A DNA stretch of 64,000 nucleotides from Flagellimonas chongwuensis (GTDB taxonomy: Bacteria; Bacteroidota; Bacteroidia; Flavobacteriales; Flavobacteriaceae): positions 496,001 through 560,000 of the forward strand of contig NZ_WYET01000001.1 of NCBI RefSeq assembly GCF_013376415.1, read 5' to 3'. The position numbers and the translations under genes were made by a program. Of this stretch, positions 46,011 through 53,999 are shown one piece after another (the stretch's first letter is position 1; each line of letters opens with the position of its first letter). The notes beneath the pieces are model-generated. The model searched no databases. It was given only the letters and a program-made list of their open reading frames with translations, and was not told where the DNA came from.

Positions 46011-46703
46011 ATGATACGGAAATTGAGGGAAGAGTTGATCAAGTTGTCCACAGAGATAATCACTGCACGTGAGGACACAGATCTTGCGGCATTGTACGAA
46101 AAATCCAGAAAGATTTACGAAAAGTTGGCCGTATTAAAATTCATAGATGAAAAACTGAACGATGTTGAGGTAGATGTGTCCCAAAACGTGATAGCCTCAA
46201 GGTTCGAGAAAATGGCCAATGCCGTTTTAAGTGGAAACACATCCGTTCCGGAGAGCAATCCGCACCAAGAGGATATTATTACGACACCTTCCATGGATAC
46301 GATCAAGGATATTGTTTCCGAAATGCCTTCCAATATGGATTTGGAGAAGGTGTTTGCCGAGTTCGTGGCAAAACCCAATTTGATGAAGAACGATAAAGAT
46401 GAGGTCACGCCCGATGAGAATGTGAGTGCACCTTCAAAATCGATCAAGCCAAAATCGTTGAACGACCGTTTGGCCAAAGACTTCCAGGTCGGCCTTAACG
46501 ACAAACTTGCGTTTGTCAAGCATTTGTTCAACAATAACATGGAAGACTATACAAGGGTTCTCTCTCAACTTAATACCATAGATACCGAGGAACGCTCCAT
46601 CGCCTTTGTAAAGAATATGGTAAAGCCGGAGTATAATAACTGGGAAGGCAAAGAAGAGTACGAAACACGGTTTATAGCCCTAATTGAACGTAGGTTCGCA
46701 TAA
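46011..46703 (+). CDS. Hypothetical protein, flavobacterial type
   Basis: 230 residues with no recognised domain, signal peptide or TM. The N-terminal 60 residues form a charged helical region (LREELIKLSTEIITAREDTDL and onward, coiled-coil-like), the middle (about 75-150) is low-complexity and acidic with many S, P and D, and the C-terminal 80 residues (RLAKDFQVGLNDKLAFVKHLFN to the end) are a conserved-looking helical module. I have seen similar proteins annotated only as hypothetical in Flavobacteriaceae. It is divergent from tdk and precedes rsmI by 48 bp on the same strand. Confidence 0.75.
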   Translation: MIRKLREELIKLSTEIITAREDTDLAALYEKSRKIYEKLAVLKFIDEKLNDVEVDVSQNVIASRFEKMANAVLSGNTSVPESNPHQEDIITTPSMDTIKDIVSEMPSNMDLEKVFAEFVAKPNLMKNDKDEVTPDENVSAPSKSIKPKSLNDRLAKDFQVGLNDKLAFVKHLFNNNMEDYTRVLSQLNTIDTEERSIAFVKNMVKPEYNNWEGKEEYETRFIALIERRFA

Positions 46704-46751
46704 TTCCATTTTTTCAATTTTATTTTGATTTTAAGACCTTAACTTTGGTAC

Positions 46752-47423
46752 ATGGGAAAGTTATATCTGGTTCCAACGCCAATAGGAAACCTTGAGGACA
46801 TGACACTTCGTGCCATACGGGTATTAAGAGAGGTGGATGTTATTTTGGCCGAAGATACCCGAACCAGCGGTAAATTGCTGAAACATTTTGATATCAACAC
46901 CCATCTGCAGAGCCACCACATGCACAACGAACACAAACAGGTTGATGGTTTGGTGCAAAAAATGAGAGAAGGGACTACTTGTGCGCTCATTTCGGACGCA
47001 GGTACACCGGCAATTTCCGACCCTGGGTTTTTACTGACTCGTGCTTGCGTTGAAAACGACATTGAAGTAGAGTGTTTGCCCGGAGCAACTGCATTTGTAC
47101 CTGCTCTAGTAAACAGTGGACTGCCCAATGAGCGATTTGTTTTTGAAGGGTTTTTGCCCGTAAAAAAAGGCCGCCAGACCCGACTTTTGGAACTTGCAGA
47201 AGAAACTAGGACCATGGTTTTTTATGAATCGCCCCATAAGCTGCTTAAAACCTTGACTCATTTTGCTGAGTATTTTGGGGAAGACAGACCTGTTTCCGTA
47301 TCTAGAGAATTGACCAAATTATACGAGGAAACCGTTCGCGGAACCGTTGCTGAAGTATTGGAACATTTCAATAATAAGTCGCCCAAAGGCGAATTTGTGA
47401 TTGTGGTTGGTGGCAAAAAATAG
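46752..47423 (+). CDS. rsmI: 16S rRNA (cytidine-1402 2'-O)-methyltransferase
   Basis: 223 residues with the tetrapyrrole-methylase fold: YLVPTPIGNLEDMTLRAIRVL at the start, EDTRTSGKLL, SDAGTPAISDPG for SAM binding, and FEGFLPVKKGRQTRL. RsmI methylates the ribose of C1402 in the 30S decoding centre. TAACTTTG at 46740-46747 resembles a -7 element so close to the ATG that the transcript could be nearly leaderless; this is tentative. The UDG-like gene follows after 39 bp. Confidence 0.97.
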   Translation: MGKLYLVPTPIGNLEDMTLRAIRVLREVDVILAEDTRTSGKLLKHFDINTHLQSHHMHNEHKQVDGLVQKMREGTTCALISDAGTPAISDPGFLLTRACVENDIEVECLPGATAFVPALVNSGLPNERFVFEGFLPVKKGRQTRLLELAEETRTMVFYESPHKLLKTLTHFAEYFGEDRPVSVSRELTKLYEETVRGTVAEVLEHFNNKSPKGEFVIVVGGKK

Positions 47424-47462
47424 TTGTTAACTTCAACACAACTTTACGACCCAGTACATTAG

Positions 47463-48038
47463 ATGGACGAACTACTATCCAAAATACGCAACTGCACACA
47501 TTGCGAGGAGCATTTGCTCCTAGGCCCCAGGCCCATTGTTGCAGCCCATCCAGCATCAAAAATTGCGATTATTGGGCAGGCACCCGGGACCAAAGTCCAC
47601 CAAACGGGGGTTCCGTGGGACGATCCTAGCGGAAGGCAGCTTAGAAAATGGTTGGGTGTAACGGATGAACAATTTTATGATGAACAACTTTTTGCCTTGA
47701 TTCCAATGGGATTTTGTTATCCAGGCAAAGGAAAATCAGGGGATTTGCCACCACGATCCGAGTGTGCTCCTTTATGGCACGAGTCGCTGGTAAAACAAAT
47801 GCCAAGCCTAAAACTGATAATCTTGATCGGTCAATATGCACAAAACTACTATTTGGGCAATACGATGAAGCGGAATTTAACAGAAACGGTGAAGCACTAT
47901 CAGGAATATTTGCCCGATTATTTTGTGTTGCCGCATCCATCGCCAAGAAATCGGTTTTGGTTGAGCAAAAACCCATGGTTTGAGGAAGAAGTTTTATCTG
48001 ATTTGAGAGAAAAGGTTTCCGGTACGCTGGATTATTGA
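47463..48038 (+). CDS. Uracil-DNA glycosylase-superfamily protein with four-Cys (4Fe-4S) pattern
   Basis: 191 residues. Four cysteines at 11, 14, 85 and 101 give C-x2-C and C-x15-C, the same arrangement as the iron-sulfur cluster ligands of family 4 uracil-DNA glycosylases. Motif 1 reads GQAPGTKVHQTGVPWDD (family 4 usually has GEAPG) and motif 2 PHPSPRN. It probably excises deaminated bases, but the altered motif 1 and the shortness of the region between motifs leave the substrate open. It is encoded directly after rsmI. Confidence 0.88.
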   Translation: MDELLSKIRNCTHCEEHLLLGPRPIVAAHPASKIAIIGQAPGTKVHQTGVPWDDPSGRQLRKWLGVTDEQFYDEQLFALIPMGFCYPGKGKSGDLPPRSECAPLWHESLVKQMPSLKLIILIGQYAQNYYLGNTMKRNLTETVKHYQEYLPDYFVLPHPSPRNRFWLSKNPWFEEEVLSDLREKVSGTLDY

Positions 48039-48044
48039 ATCTAT

Positions 48045-48647
48045 TTAATATTTGGACCCATCATGCTTTCCCTTTTGCCACCCAACTTCACCCAAATATT
48101 TTTCCGCACTTTCTATAGCACCATCTTCAATGGTTGTTCCCATGGAATCGTTCCAGCGGTTGAGGTAGCCAAAAAGTGAGATGACTCCCATCATTTCCAC
48201 GATTTCGCCATCGTTCCAGTGCTGGTGGAGTCTGTTTTCAATATCAGCATTAACCGTATTTGGTACTTGTGAGGCGGCCAAGGCAAAATCGAGCGCCGCT
48301 TTTTCTGCCGTAGAAAAGGCACTATGTGTACGGTATTCCCAAATGTTGTCCAATTGTTCTTGTTTGGCACCATATCGCTCCGCTGCCCGTATAGCATGTG
48401 CTTGGCAATAACGGCAGCCCGTAGCATTGCTGCTTACCCAGGCAATCATCCGTTTTAAGGCTGAAGACACTCGCCCCTCATTGGCCATTACCGCCTTATT
48501 AAGGTTAATGAAAGCCTTGGATATGGCCGGTCTGTGCTGCATGGTAAGCACGGAATTCGGACAAAACCCCAAGGTTTCGTTGAAGAACTCGGCCAGTTCT
48601 TTGGTTTCTGCATCGTGTTCGGGCGACAAGGGTTGTACTAAGGCCAT
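48045..48647 (-). CDS. AhpD-like / carboxymuconolactone decarboxylase-family peroxidase-related protein
   Basis: About 200 residues from ATG 48647 (MALVQPLSPEHD); the frame to 48683 adds an unlikely leader. The core is an all-helical AhpD-like domain with the redox pair in GCRYCQAHAIRAAERYG (C-x2-C plus His), the alkylhydroperoxidase active-site signature. Such proteins reduce peroxides or act on small aromatics; the exact substrate is unknown. Its start is 56 bp from the divergent OsmC gene, suggesting shared oxidative-stress control. Confidence 0.85.
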   Translation of the reverse strand: MALVQPLSPEHDAETKELAEFFNETLGFCPNSVLTMQHRPAISKAFINLNKAVMANEGRVSSALKRMIAWVSSNATGCRYCQAHAIRAAERYGAKQEQLDNIWEYRTHSAFSTAEKAALDFALAASQVPNTVNADIENRLHQHWNDGEIVEMMGVISLFGYLNRWNDSMGTTIEDGAIESAEKYLGEVGWQKGKHDGSKY

Positions 48648-48703
48648 TTTTGAGATTATATATCGTATTTTTGAACCCTGCAAGAAACAAAAATTATATT
48701 GTC

Positions 48704-49126
48704 ATGACAAATCACATAACTACCAAATGGTTGGGCGAAATGGCCTTTGAGAGCAATAACCCTTCCGGACACACTATTCGAATTGATGCCGGAGAAGACG
48801 ATGGAGGCTCTGGAGCCGGTTTGCGCCCTAAGGCGTTGATGTTGTCCGGCTTGGCTGGATGTTCCGGTTTGGACGTGGCATCGCTCATCAAAAAAATGAA
48901 ACTGGAAGTTGATGACTTCAAGATAGAAACCATTGCGAACCTTACCGAAGAGCATCCAAAATACTACGATTCCGTAGTGATTGAATATCATTTTACCGGG
49001 GCCAACTTAAACGAGGACAAACTTAAAAAAGCGGTAGACCTTTCCGTTGAAAAATATTGCGGCGTTATGGAAATGTTCAGAAAATTTGCTGAGTTGGAGA
49101 TAAAGATTATCTATCACAACAAATAG
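48704..49126 (+). CDS. OsmC-family protein
   Basis: 140 residues from ATG 48704; the longer frame from 48650 overlaps the divergent gene's start region. It has the OsmC alpha/beta fold with two conserved cysteines, one in LAGCSGLDVASLIKKM on the central helix and one in VEKYCGVMEMF, the peroxidatic/resolving pair of organic-hydroperoxide-reducing members. The upstream sequence has TATTTTTG, a possible -7 element. It is paired head-to-head with the AhpD-like gene. Confidence 0.88.
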   Translation: MTNHITTKWLGEMAFESNNPSGHTIRIDAGEDDGGSGAGLRPKALMLSGLAGCSGLDVASLIKKMKLEVDDFKIETIANLTEEHPKYYDSVVIEYHFTGANLNEDKLKKAVDLSVEKYCGVMEMFRKFAELEIKIIYHNK

Positions 49127-49286
49127 ATTTTTCACAAAAAGTTCAAGTACAGGGCACCAGTTCAGAATTCAGTTAAATAAATTATATTTATGAACTAGGT
49201 CAACCTCAAGATCAAGTTTGAAAATATGAGCGAAAGAAGTCTCCTTTGAACTTGAATTTTATTGATGAACTTGAAATTGACCATTC

Positions 49287-50975
49287 ATGCGCTGGACCGT
49301 AAAGCCAAAACCCGAACAAGAATCCATTGACCGACTTGCTGAAGCTCTGGGGGTCGATGATTTGATTGCCCAATTGTTGATTCAGCGAAGGATAACCAAT
49401 TACGATGAAGCAAAGGCATTCTTCCGTCCGGAATTGAACCATCTGCACGACCCTTTTTTGATGAAGGACATGCACAAAGCCGTGGACCGGATTGAGCAGG
49501 CCATCACTCAAGGTGAAAATATATTGGTGTATGGGGATTACGATGTGGACGGCACCACTTCGGTAGCCTTGATGAGCTCATACCTTTTGGAGACTTATCC
49601 TAATGTAGCAACCTACATTCCCGACCGCTATTTGGAGGGCTACGGTATTTCATTTCAAGGAATTGATTTTGCTGCAGATAATGATGTCAGCCTCATGATT
49701 GCTCTGGATTGTGGAATCAAAGCCATTGAACAGATACAATATGCCAAGGAAAAAGGGATAGAGGTAATTATATGTGATCACCACCGGCCAGGAACTGAAG
49801 TGCCCGAGGCCGTTGCTGTGCTAGACCCCAAACAAGAGGACTGTTCATATCCGTACAAGGAACTTTGCGGTTGTGGCGTTGGCTTTAAATTGATTCAAGC
49901 GTTGAGTAACAAGCGGGGAAAGACCATAGATGATATTTTGCTTTATCTGGATTTAGTGGCAACTGCCATTGCTGCCGATATTGTTCCGATTACAGGAGAA
50001 AATCGGGTGCTTGCCTATTATGGGTTAATGGTCATCAACGAAAACCCAAGAACAGGAATCAAGGCATTAATTGATCAGACCAAAAAACGGGAGCTTACCA
50101 TCACAGATGTGGTTTTTATCATTGCCCCGCGAATCAATGCGGCCGGACGCATGAAGCATGGACAACATGCCGTAAACCTACTTACTGAGACTAACTTTGT
50201 CCAAGCACAACAGTTTGCTTCTGAAATTGAACTGTTCAATACCGAACGGAGAAGTTTGGACCAAGAAATCACACAGGAAGCCTTGGTACAAATCCAAGAA
50301 AATAAAGAGGAGGAGAAGTTTACCTCTGTGGTCTACAACGAAAATTGGCACAAAGGTGTGATAGGCATTGTGGCATCGCGATTAACCGAGACATACTACC
50401 GTCCTACCTTGGTCTTCACCAAAAGCGGGAATAAATTGGCAGCTTCAGCCCGATCGGTTAAAGGATTTGATATCTACAATGCACTCGAAGGCTGTTCGGA
50501 TTGTCTGGAGCAGTTCGGGGGACACATGTACGCGGCAGGACTTACCTTGCTGGAAGAGCAGTACGAAGCCTTTAAAAAACAGTTTGAAAAAGTAGTTTCA
50601 GAAACCATAGACCCCAAATTATTGCAGCCAGAAATTGCCGTGGATGCCAAAATCTCCATGCACCAAGTTACACCTAAATTGATGCGTATCTTGAAGCAAT
50701 TTGCACCTTTTGGCCCGGGAAACATGACCCCGATTTTTATGGCCGAAGGTTTAAAGGACACAGGGTATGCCCGTGGAGTGGGGGAAGGCGAGAAGCATTT
50801 AAAATGTAGTTTGTATCAGCCCGGTTCAAATCCCATTGGAGGCATTGGCTTTAATTTGGGCGATAAATTAGATGTAGTTAAGGGCATAAAACCGTTCGAT
50901 GCCGTATTTTCGTTGGATGAAAATGAATGGAACGGAACGGTGAGCCTTCAACTAAAACTAAGAGATATTCGCTAG
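49287..50975 (+). CDS. recJ: Single-stranded-DNA-specific exonuclease RecJ
   Basis: 562 residues, the usual bacterial core length. The DHH phosphoesterase motifs are present: VYGDYDVDGTT (Asp84, Asp86, Asp88), LDCGIK, ICDHHRPG and, after the linker, APRINAAGRMKHG. The DHHA1 segment has HKGVIGIVASRL and SARSVKGFDIYNAL with GGHMYAAG. It degrades single strands 5' to 3' in recombination and mismatch repair. Upstream (49127-49286) are two TGAACTTGAA repeats but no clear promoter. The MFS gene follows after 6 bp. Confidence 0.97.
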   Translation: MRWTVKPKPEQESIDRLAEALGVDDLIAQLLIQRRITNYDEAKAFFRPELNHLHDPFLMKDMHKAVDRIEQAITQGENILVYGDYDVDGTTSVALMSSYLLETYPNVATYIPDRYLEGYGISFQGIDFAADNDVSLMIALDCGIKAIEQIQYAKEKGIEVIICDHHRPGTEVPEAVAVLDPKQEDCSYPYKELCGCGVGFKLIQALSNKRGKTIDDILLYLDLVATAIAADIVPITGENRVLAYYGLMVINENPRTGIKALIDQTKKRELTITDVVFIIAPRINAAGRMKHGQHAVNLLTETNFVQAQQFASEIELFNTERRSLDQEITQEALVQIQENKEEEKFTSVVYNENWHKGVIGIVASRLTETYYRPTLVFTKSGNKLAASARSVKGFDIYNALEGCSDCLEQFGGHMYAAGLTLLEEQYEAFKKQFEKVVSETIDPKLLQPEIAVDAKISMHQVTPKLMRILKQFAPFGPGNMTPIFMAEGLKDTGYARGVGEGEKHLKCSLYQPGSNPIGGIGFNLGDKLDVVKGIKPFDAVFSLDENEWNGTVSLQLKLRDIR

Positions 50976-50981
50976 CAATTT

Positions 50982-52241
50982 ATGGACCCCTACGCAGCAC
51001 TTCGCTATAAGGAATTCAACATATTTTTGATTGTACGCTTTGCCATGGTATTTGCATGGTCCATGCAGTTTATTGTGATTGAATGGCAGGTATACTCCTT
51101 GACCAAAGACCCGCTTTCGCTTGGTATTATCGGTTTGATGGAAGTGATTCCTGCGGTGAGCATGGCCTTATTTGCCGGACATATCGTAGATCAAAAAGAA
51201 AAGCGAAACCTATTGATTACCTGTATTGGCGGGTTCTCTGTAATAAGTCTTGGACTGTTCTTGTTGAGCTGGCCCGGGCTTGAAGAGTCATGGGAATCCA
51301 AAACAATTCTTTATTCCATTTACGCCTTGGTGTTCTTGGGAGGATTTGTGCGCTCGTTTTTAGGTCCGACCATATTCTCATTGATTGCTTTGATCGTTCC
51401 CAAAAAAATATATCCGAATGCCGCTACGTGGAGCAGTTCCACATGGCAATTGGCCTCTGTTTTGGGTCCGGCGCTGGCGGGTTTTTCCATTAGCTGGATT
51501 GGGGTGCATTGGAGCATGTGCGTTATTTTCGGTTTCTCTTTGTTCGCCTTGATTTTTCTTTTCCAGATTCCCAGAAAACCTATTATGAACCCAAAAATCG
51601 GCGAGCCTGTTTTTCAAAGTTTGAAGGATGGACTCAAGTTTGTTTTTGGTAACAAGGCCATTTTTGGGGCATTGACCTTGGATATGATTGCCGTACTTTT
51701 TGGTGGGGCCGTAGCACTATTGCCGGTTTATGCCCAGGACATTTTGCATGTGGGCTCCGAAGGTTTCGGGATTTTACGGGCGGCTCCAGCGGTAGGAGCA
51801 TCCATTACCATGTTGGGGTCTACAAGATTTCCCTTGCATAAAAATGCGGGTAAAAAATTGTTGATGGCAGTATTTTCCTTCGGTGTCTGCATCATTGTTT
51901 TTGGGCTATCGGAATTGTTTTGGCTATCGGTGATTGCCTTGTTCCTCAGTGGTGCTGTGGATGGTGTTTCCATGATCATACGGCAGACTATTTTACAATT
52001 AAAGACGCCAGATAATATGCGTGGCAGGGTAGCATCAGTGAACTCCATGTTTGTGGGTTCCTCCAACGAGTTGGGAGCCTTTGAAAGTGGATTGGCGGCC
52101 AAATTATTGGGAACGGTTAGCGCAGTAGTTTTCGGTGGATGTATGACATTATTGACAGCGGGAACAACGGCTATTGTTTCGCCGAGCTTCAGGCGATTGG
52201 ACCTTCAAAAAGACATTGAAGAGCACGAAAAGGAAGATTAA
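50982..52241 (+). CDS. Major facilitator superfamily transporter, EntS-like
   Basis: 419 residues with 12 predicted TM helices in two halves. The first half has FAGHIVDQKEKRNLL at the loop 2-3 position, a variant of the MFS A motif, and the segment RSFLGPTIFSLIALIVPKKIYPNAATWSS is typical of the MFS_3/EntS-type exporters. The substrate is unknown. It is 6 bp after recJ, so they share an mRNA, and its stop overlaps that of the convergent lpxH-like gene by 4 bp. Confidence 0.88.
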   Translation: MDPYAALRYKEFNIFLIVRFAMVFAWSMQFIVIEWQVYSLTKDPLSLGIIGLMEVIPAVSMALFAGHIVDQKEKRNLLITCIGGFSVISLGLFLLSWPGLEESWESKTILYSIYALVFLGGFVRSFLGPTIFSLIALIVPKKIYPNAATWSSSTWQLASVLGPALAGFSISWIGVHWSMCVIFGFSLFALIFLFQIPRKPIMNPKIGEPVFQSLKDGLKFVFGNKAIFGALTLDMIAVLFGGAVALLPVYAQDILHVGSEGFGILRAAPAVGASITMLGSTRFPLHKNAGKKLLMAVFSFGVCIIVFGLSELFWLSVIALFLSGAVDGVSMIIRQTILQLKTPDNMRGRVASVNSMFVGSSNELGAFESGLAAKLLGTVSAVVFGGCMTLLTAGTTAIVSPSFRRLDLQKDIEEHEKED

Positions 52242-53005
52242 TTTTCTAGTTTTTCCAAAATCAATTTTTCACCATCAAAAACGGCATAAGTAAAATAGGA
52301 AATCCAATCCCCTAAATTGGTATAGGTCGATTTTTCATTGAGTTTGATTTCCATAGGAAGGTGTCGATGACCAAAAATGAAATGGTCATAGTGTTGTTGC
52401 TCCAGCTTTCGTTTGGCATATAAAATCAGCCATTCCTTGTCCTCTCCCAAAAAAGTAGCATCCGCATCCCCGGAAATCACCTTGTTGTTCACGGATAGAT
52501 GTTGTCCCAATCGAACCCCCAAATCAGGGTGCAACCATTTAAAAAACCATTTGGCCACGGGATTGGTAAATACTTTTTTCATGCGTTTGAAGCCCTTGTC
52601 GTGCGGACCCAATCCATCGCCATGGCCGATAAAAAAGGAAGTATCGTTGATAAGATACTGCTGAGGTTTGTGGTAGACAGGTATGTTGAGCTCTTCTTCA
52701 AAATAACCATTCATCCAAAGATCGTGATTGCCCACAAAATAGGTAATGGGAATACCCATGTCCGATAGTTCGGCCAGCTTTCCCAAGGTGCGGGTAAAGC
52801 CTTTTGGCACTACGGTTTTGTATTCAAACCAAAAGTCAAAAAGGTCACCCATTAAAAAAATGGCAGCAGCATCTTCCTTTATGGAATCGAGCCAAGCCAC
52901 AAATTTTTTCTCGCGGGGCAAACTATCCTTTCGGGTAGGTGCCCCGAGGTGATTATCGCTAGCGAAATAGACTTTCTTGCCTTTAGGCAGGGCAATGTTC
53001 TTCAT
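52238..53005 (-). CDS. lpxH: UDP-2,3-diacylglucosamine diphosphatase-like metallophosphoesterase
   Basis: 255 residues with all calcineurin-type motifs: ASDNHLGAP (Asp17, His19), LMGDLFDFWFEY, YFVGNHDLWM, a GHGDGLGP segment and FIFGHRHLPMEI. LpxH removes UMP from UDP-2,3-diacylglucosamine in lipid A synthesis. The size and motif context fit the flavobacterial form. Its ATG is directly adjacent (0 bp) to the stop codon of a small membrane-peptide ORF, so it is probably translationally coupled to it. Confidence 0.88.
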   Translation of the reverse strand: MKNIALPKGKKVYFASDNHLGAPTRKDSLPREKKFVAWLDSIKEDAAAIFLMGDLFDFWFEYKTVVPKGFTRTLGKLAELSDMGIPITYFVGNHDLWMNGYFEEELNIPVYHKPQQYLINDTSFFIGHGDGLGPHDKGFKRMKKVFTNPVAKWFFKWLHPDLGVRLGQHLSVNNKVISGDADATFLGEDKEWLILYAKRKLEQQHYDHFIFGHRHLPMEIKLNEKSTYTNLGDWISYFTYAVFDGEKLILEKLEN

Positions 53006-53098
53006 TTACTTTTTGTAACGTCTGTTGCTTCGTATTCTGTTGACCACATATACCACAATCACAAAAAGGGCAAGTATGGGGAAAATCAAATCATTCAT
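53006..53098 (-). CDS. Small single-TM peptide, 30 residues
   Basis: ATG 53098 to TAA 53006-53008 encodes 30 residues: MNDLIFP, a hydrophobic helix of about 14 residues (ILALFVIVVYVV) and a strongly basic tail with eight R or K in the last eleven residues. The hydrophobic-then-basic layout fits a one-pass, N-out membrane peptide. It fills the gap between the hydratase stop (8 bp) and the lpxH ATG (0 bp), which argues for a real coupled gene. No family is recognised. Confidence 0.6.
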   Translation of the reverse strand: MNDLIFPILALFVIVVYVVNRIRSNRRYKK

Positions 53099-53106
53099 AA
53101 CTACTT

Positions 53107-53874
53107 TTATTTTTTAAATTTTTCCAATGCTTTTTTAGTGTTGGGCGACAGAGCCAATCGTCCTGATGCTTCGGCACGTTCCAATAATAGGTCGTCCCAA
53201 TGCTCGGTTCCTTCCCACAAGGCTTTTTTCATTTCAGCCAAGGCTTCGGGATTATAGGTTGCCAGTTTTTGCAGGTGAATATCCAGTTCCTTGTCCATTT
53301 CGGAAATGGAGTCGTATACCTTGGCGTAAAGGCCTTGTTCTTTGGCCCAATAGGCATTTTTCCACTCCGTGGGATATAAAGTGAGCTCGGCGAGAGCTGC
53401 TTTTCCCATTTTGCGTTCCACAGCGGGAGCGATGACGAACGGACCAATTCCTATAGAAATTTCGGATAGTTTGATGGCTGCCTGCTCGGTCGCATGTACA
53501 TAATCGCAAGCCGAAGCCAAACCTACACCGCCACCAACGCTCTTTCCTTGAACCCGACCGATAATGGGTTTGGGACATTTGCGCATGGCATTGATGACAT
53601 TGGCAAAGCCACTAAAGAACTGTTTGCCTTCTTCCAAATTGGAAACGGCCACAAGTTCATCAAAAGAAGCTCCTGCACAAAAGGCTCTTTCTCCCTCTGA
53701 TTTAAGAACAATGACGGAAACTTCATCATTTTTCCCAAGTTGGTCAAACTCCTTGGCTAGTCTGGCCAAAAGTTCGGACACAAAGGAGTTGCTTGCCGGA
53801 TGGCCGAATTCGACCGAGGCAATCCTGTTTTCTATTTTGGTATATAAACTTCCGTTGGTTCTATCCGTTGTCAT
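53107..53874 (-). CDS. Enoyl-CoA hydratase/isomerase family protein
   Basis: 255 residues, crotonase fold. The oxyanion-hole motifs are seen as ERAFCAGASFDEL (first) and IIGRVQGKSVGGGVGLASACDYV (second), and the C-terminal helical part includes AEMKKALWEGTEHW. Members hydrate or isomerise enoyl-CoA esters in fatty-acid or phenylacetate catabolism; the exact substrate is unknown. The start is preceded by a long heptanucleotide repeat (53881-53985) that could affect its expression. Confidence 0.88.
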   Translation of the reverse strand: MTTDRTNGSLYTKIENRIASVEFGHPASNSFVSELLARLAKEFDQLGKNDEVSVIVLKSEGERAFCAGASFDELVAVSNLEEGKQFFSGFANVINAMRKCPKPIIGRVQGKSVGGGVGLASACDYVHATEQAAIKLSEISIGIGPFVIAPAVERKMGKAALAELTLYPTEWKNAYWAKEQGLYAKVYDSISEMDKELDIHLQKLATYNPEALAEMKKALWEGTEHWDDLLLERAEASGRLALSPNTKKALEKFKK

Positions 53875-53880
53875 TAAATT

Positions 53881-53985
53881 CAGTTATCAGTTATCAGTTA
53901 TCAGTTATCAGTTATCAGTTATCAGTTATCAGTTATCAGATGTCAGATGTCAGATGTCAGATGTCAGATGTCAGATGTCAGATTT
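53881..53985. repeat. Heptanucleotide tandem repeat, CAGTTAT x8 then CAGATGT x6
   Basis: Eight perfect copies of CAGTTAT (53881-53936) switch to six perfect copies of CAGATGT (53937-53978) and one degenerate copy CAGATTT (53979-53985). The array starts 6 bp upstream of the hydratase ATG and ends 14 bp before the MATE stop, so it fills the whole intergenic region. Perfect short tandem repeats change copy number by slippage. Confidence 0.97.
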
Positions 53986-53999
53986 CTGCGGATACTAAA

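Noticed and set aside
49240..49286. Pair of TGAACTTGAA repeats upstream of recJ as an operator
   Set aside because: Only two short copies in AT-rich sequence; too weak to call a regulatory site.
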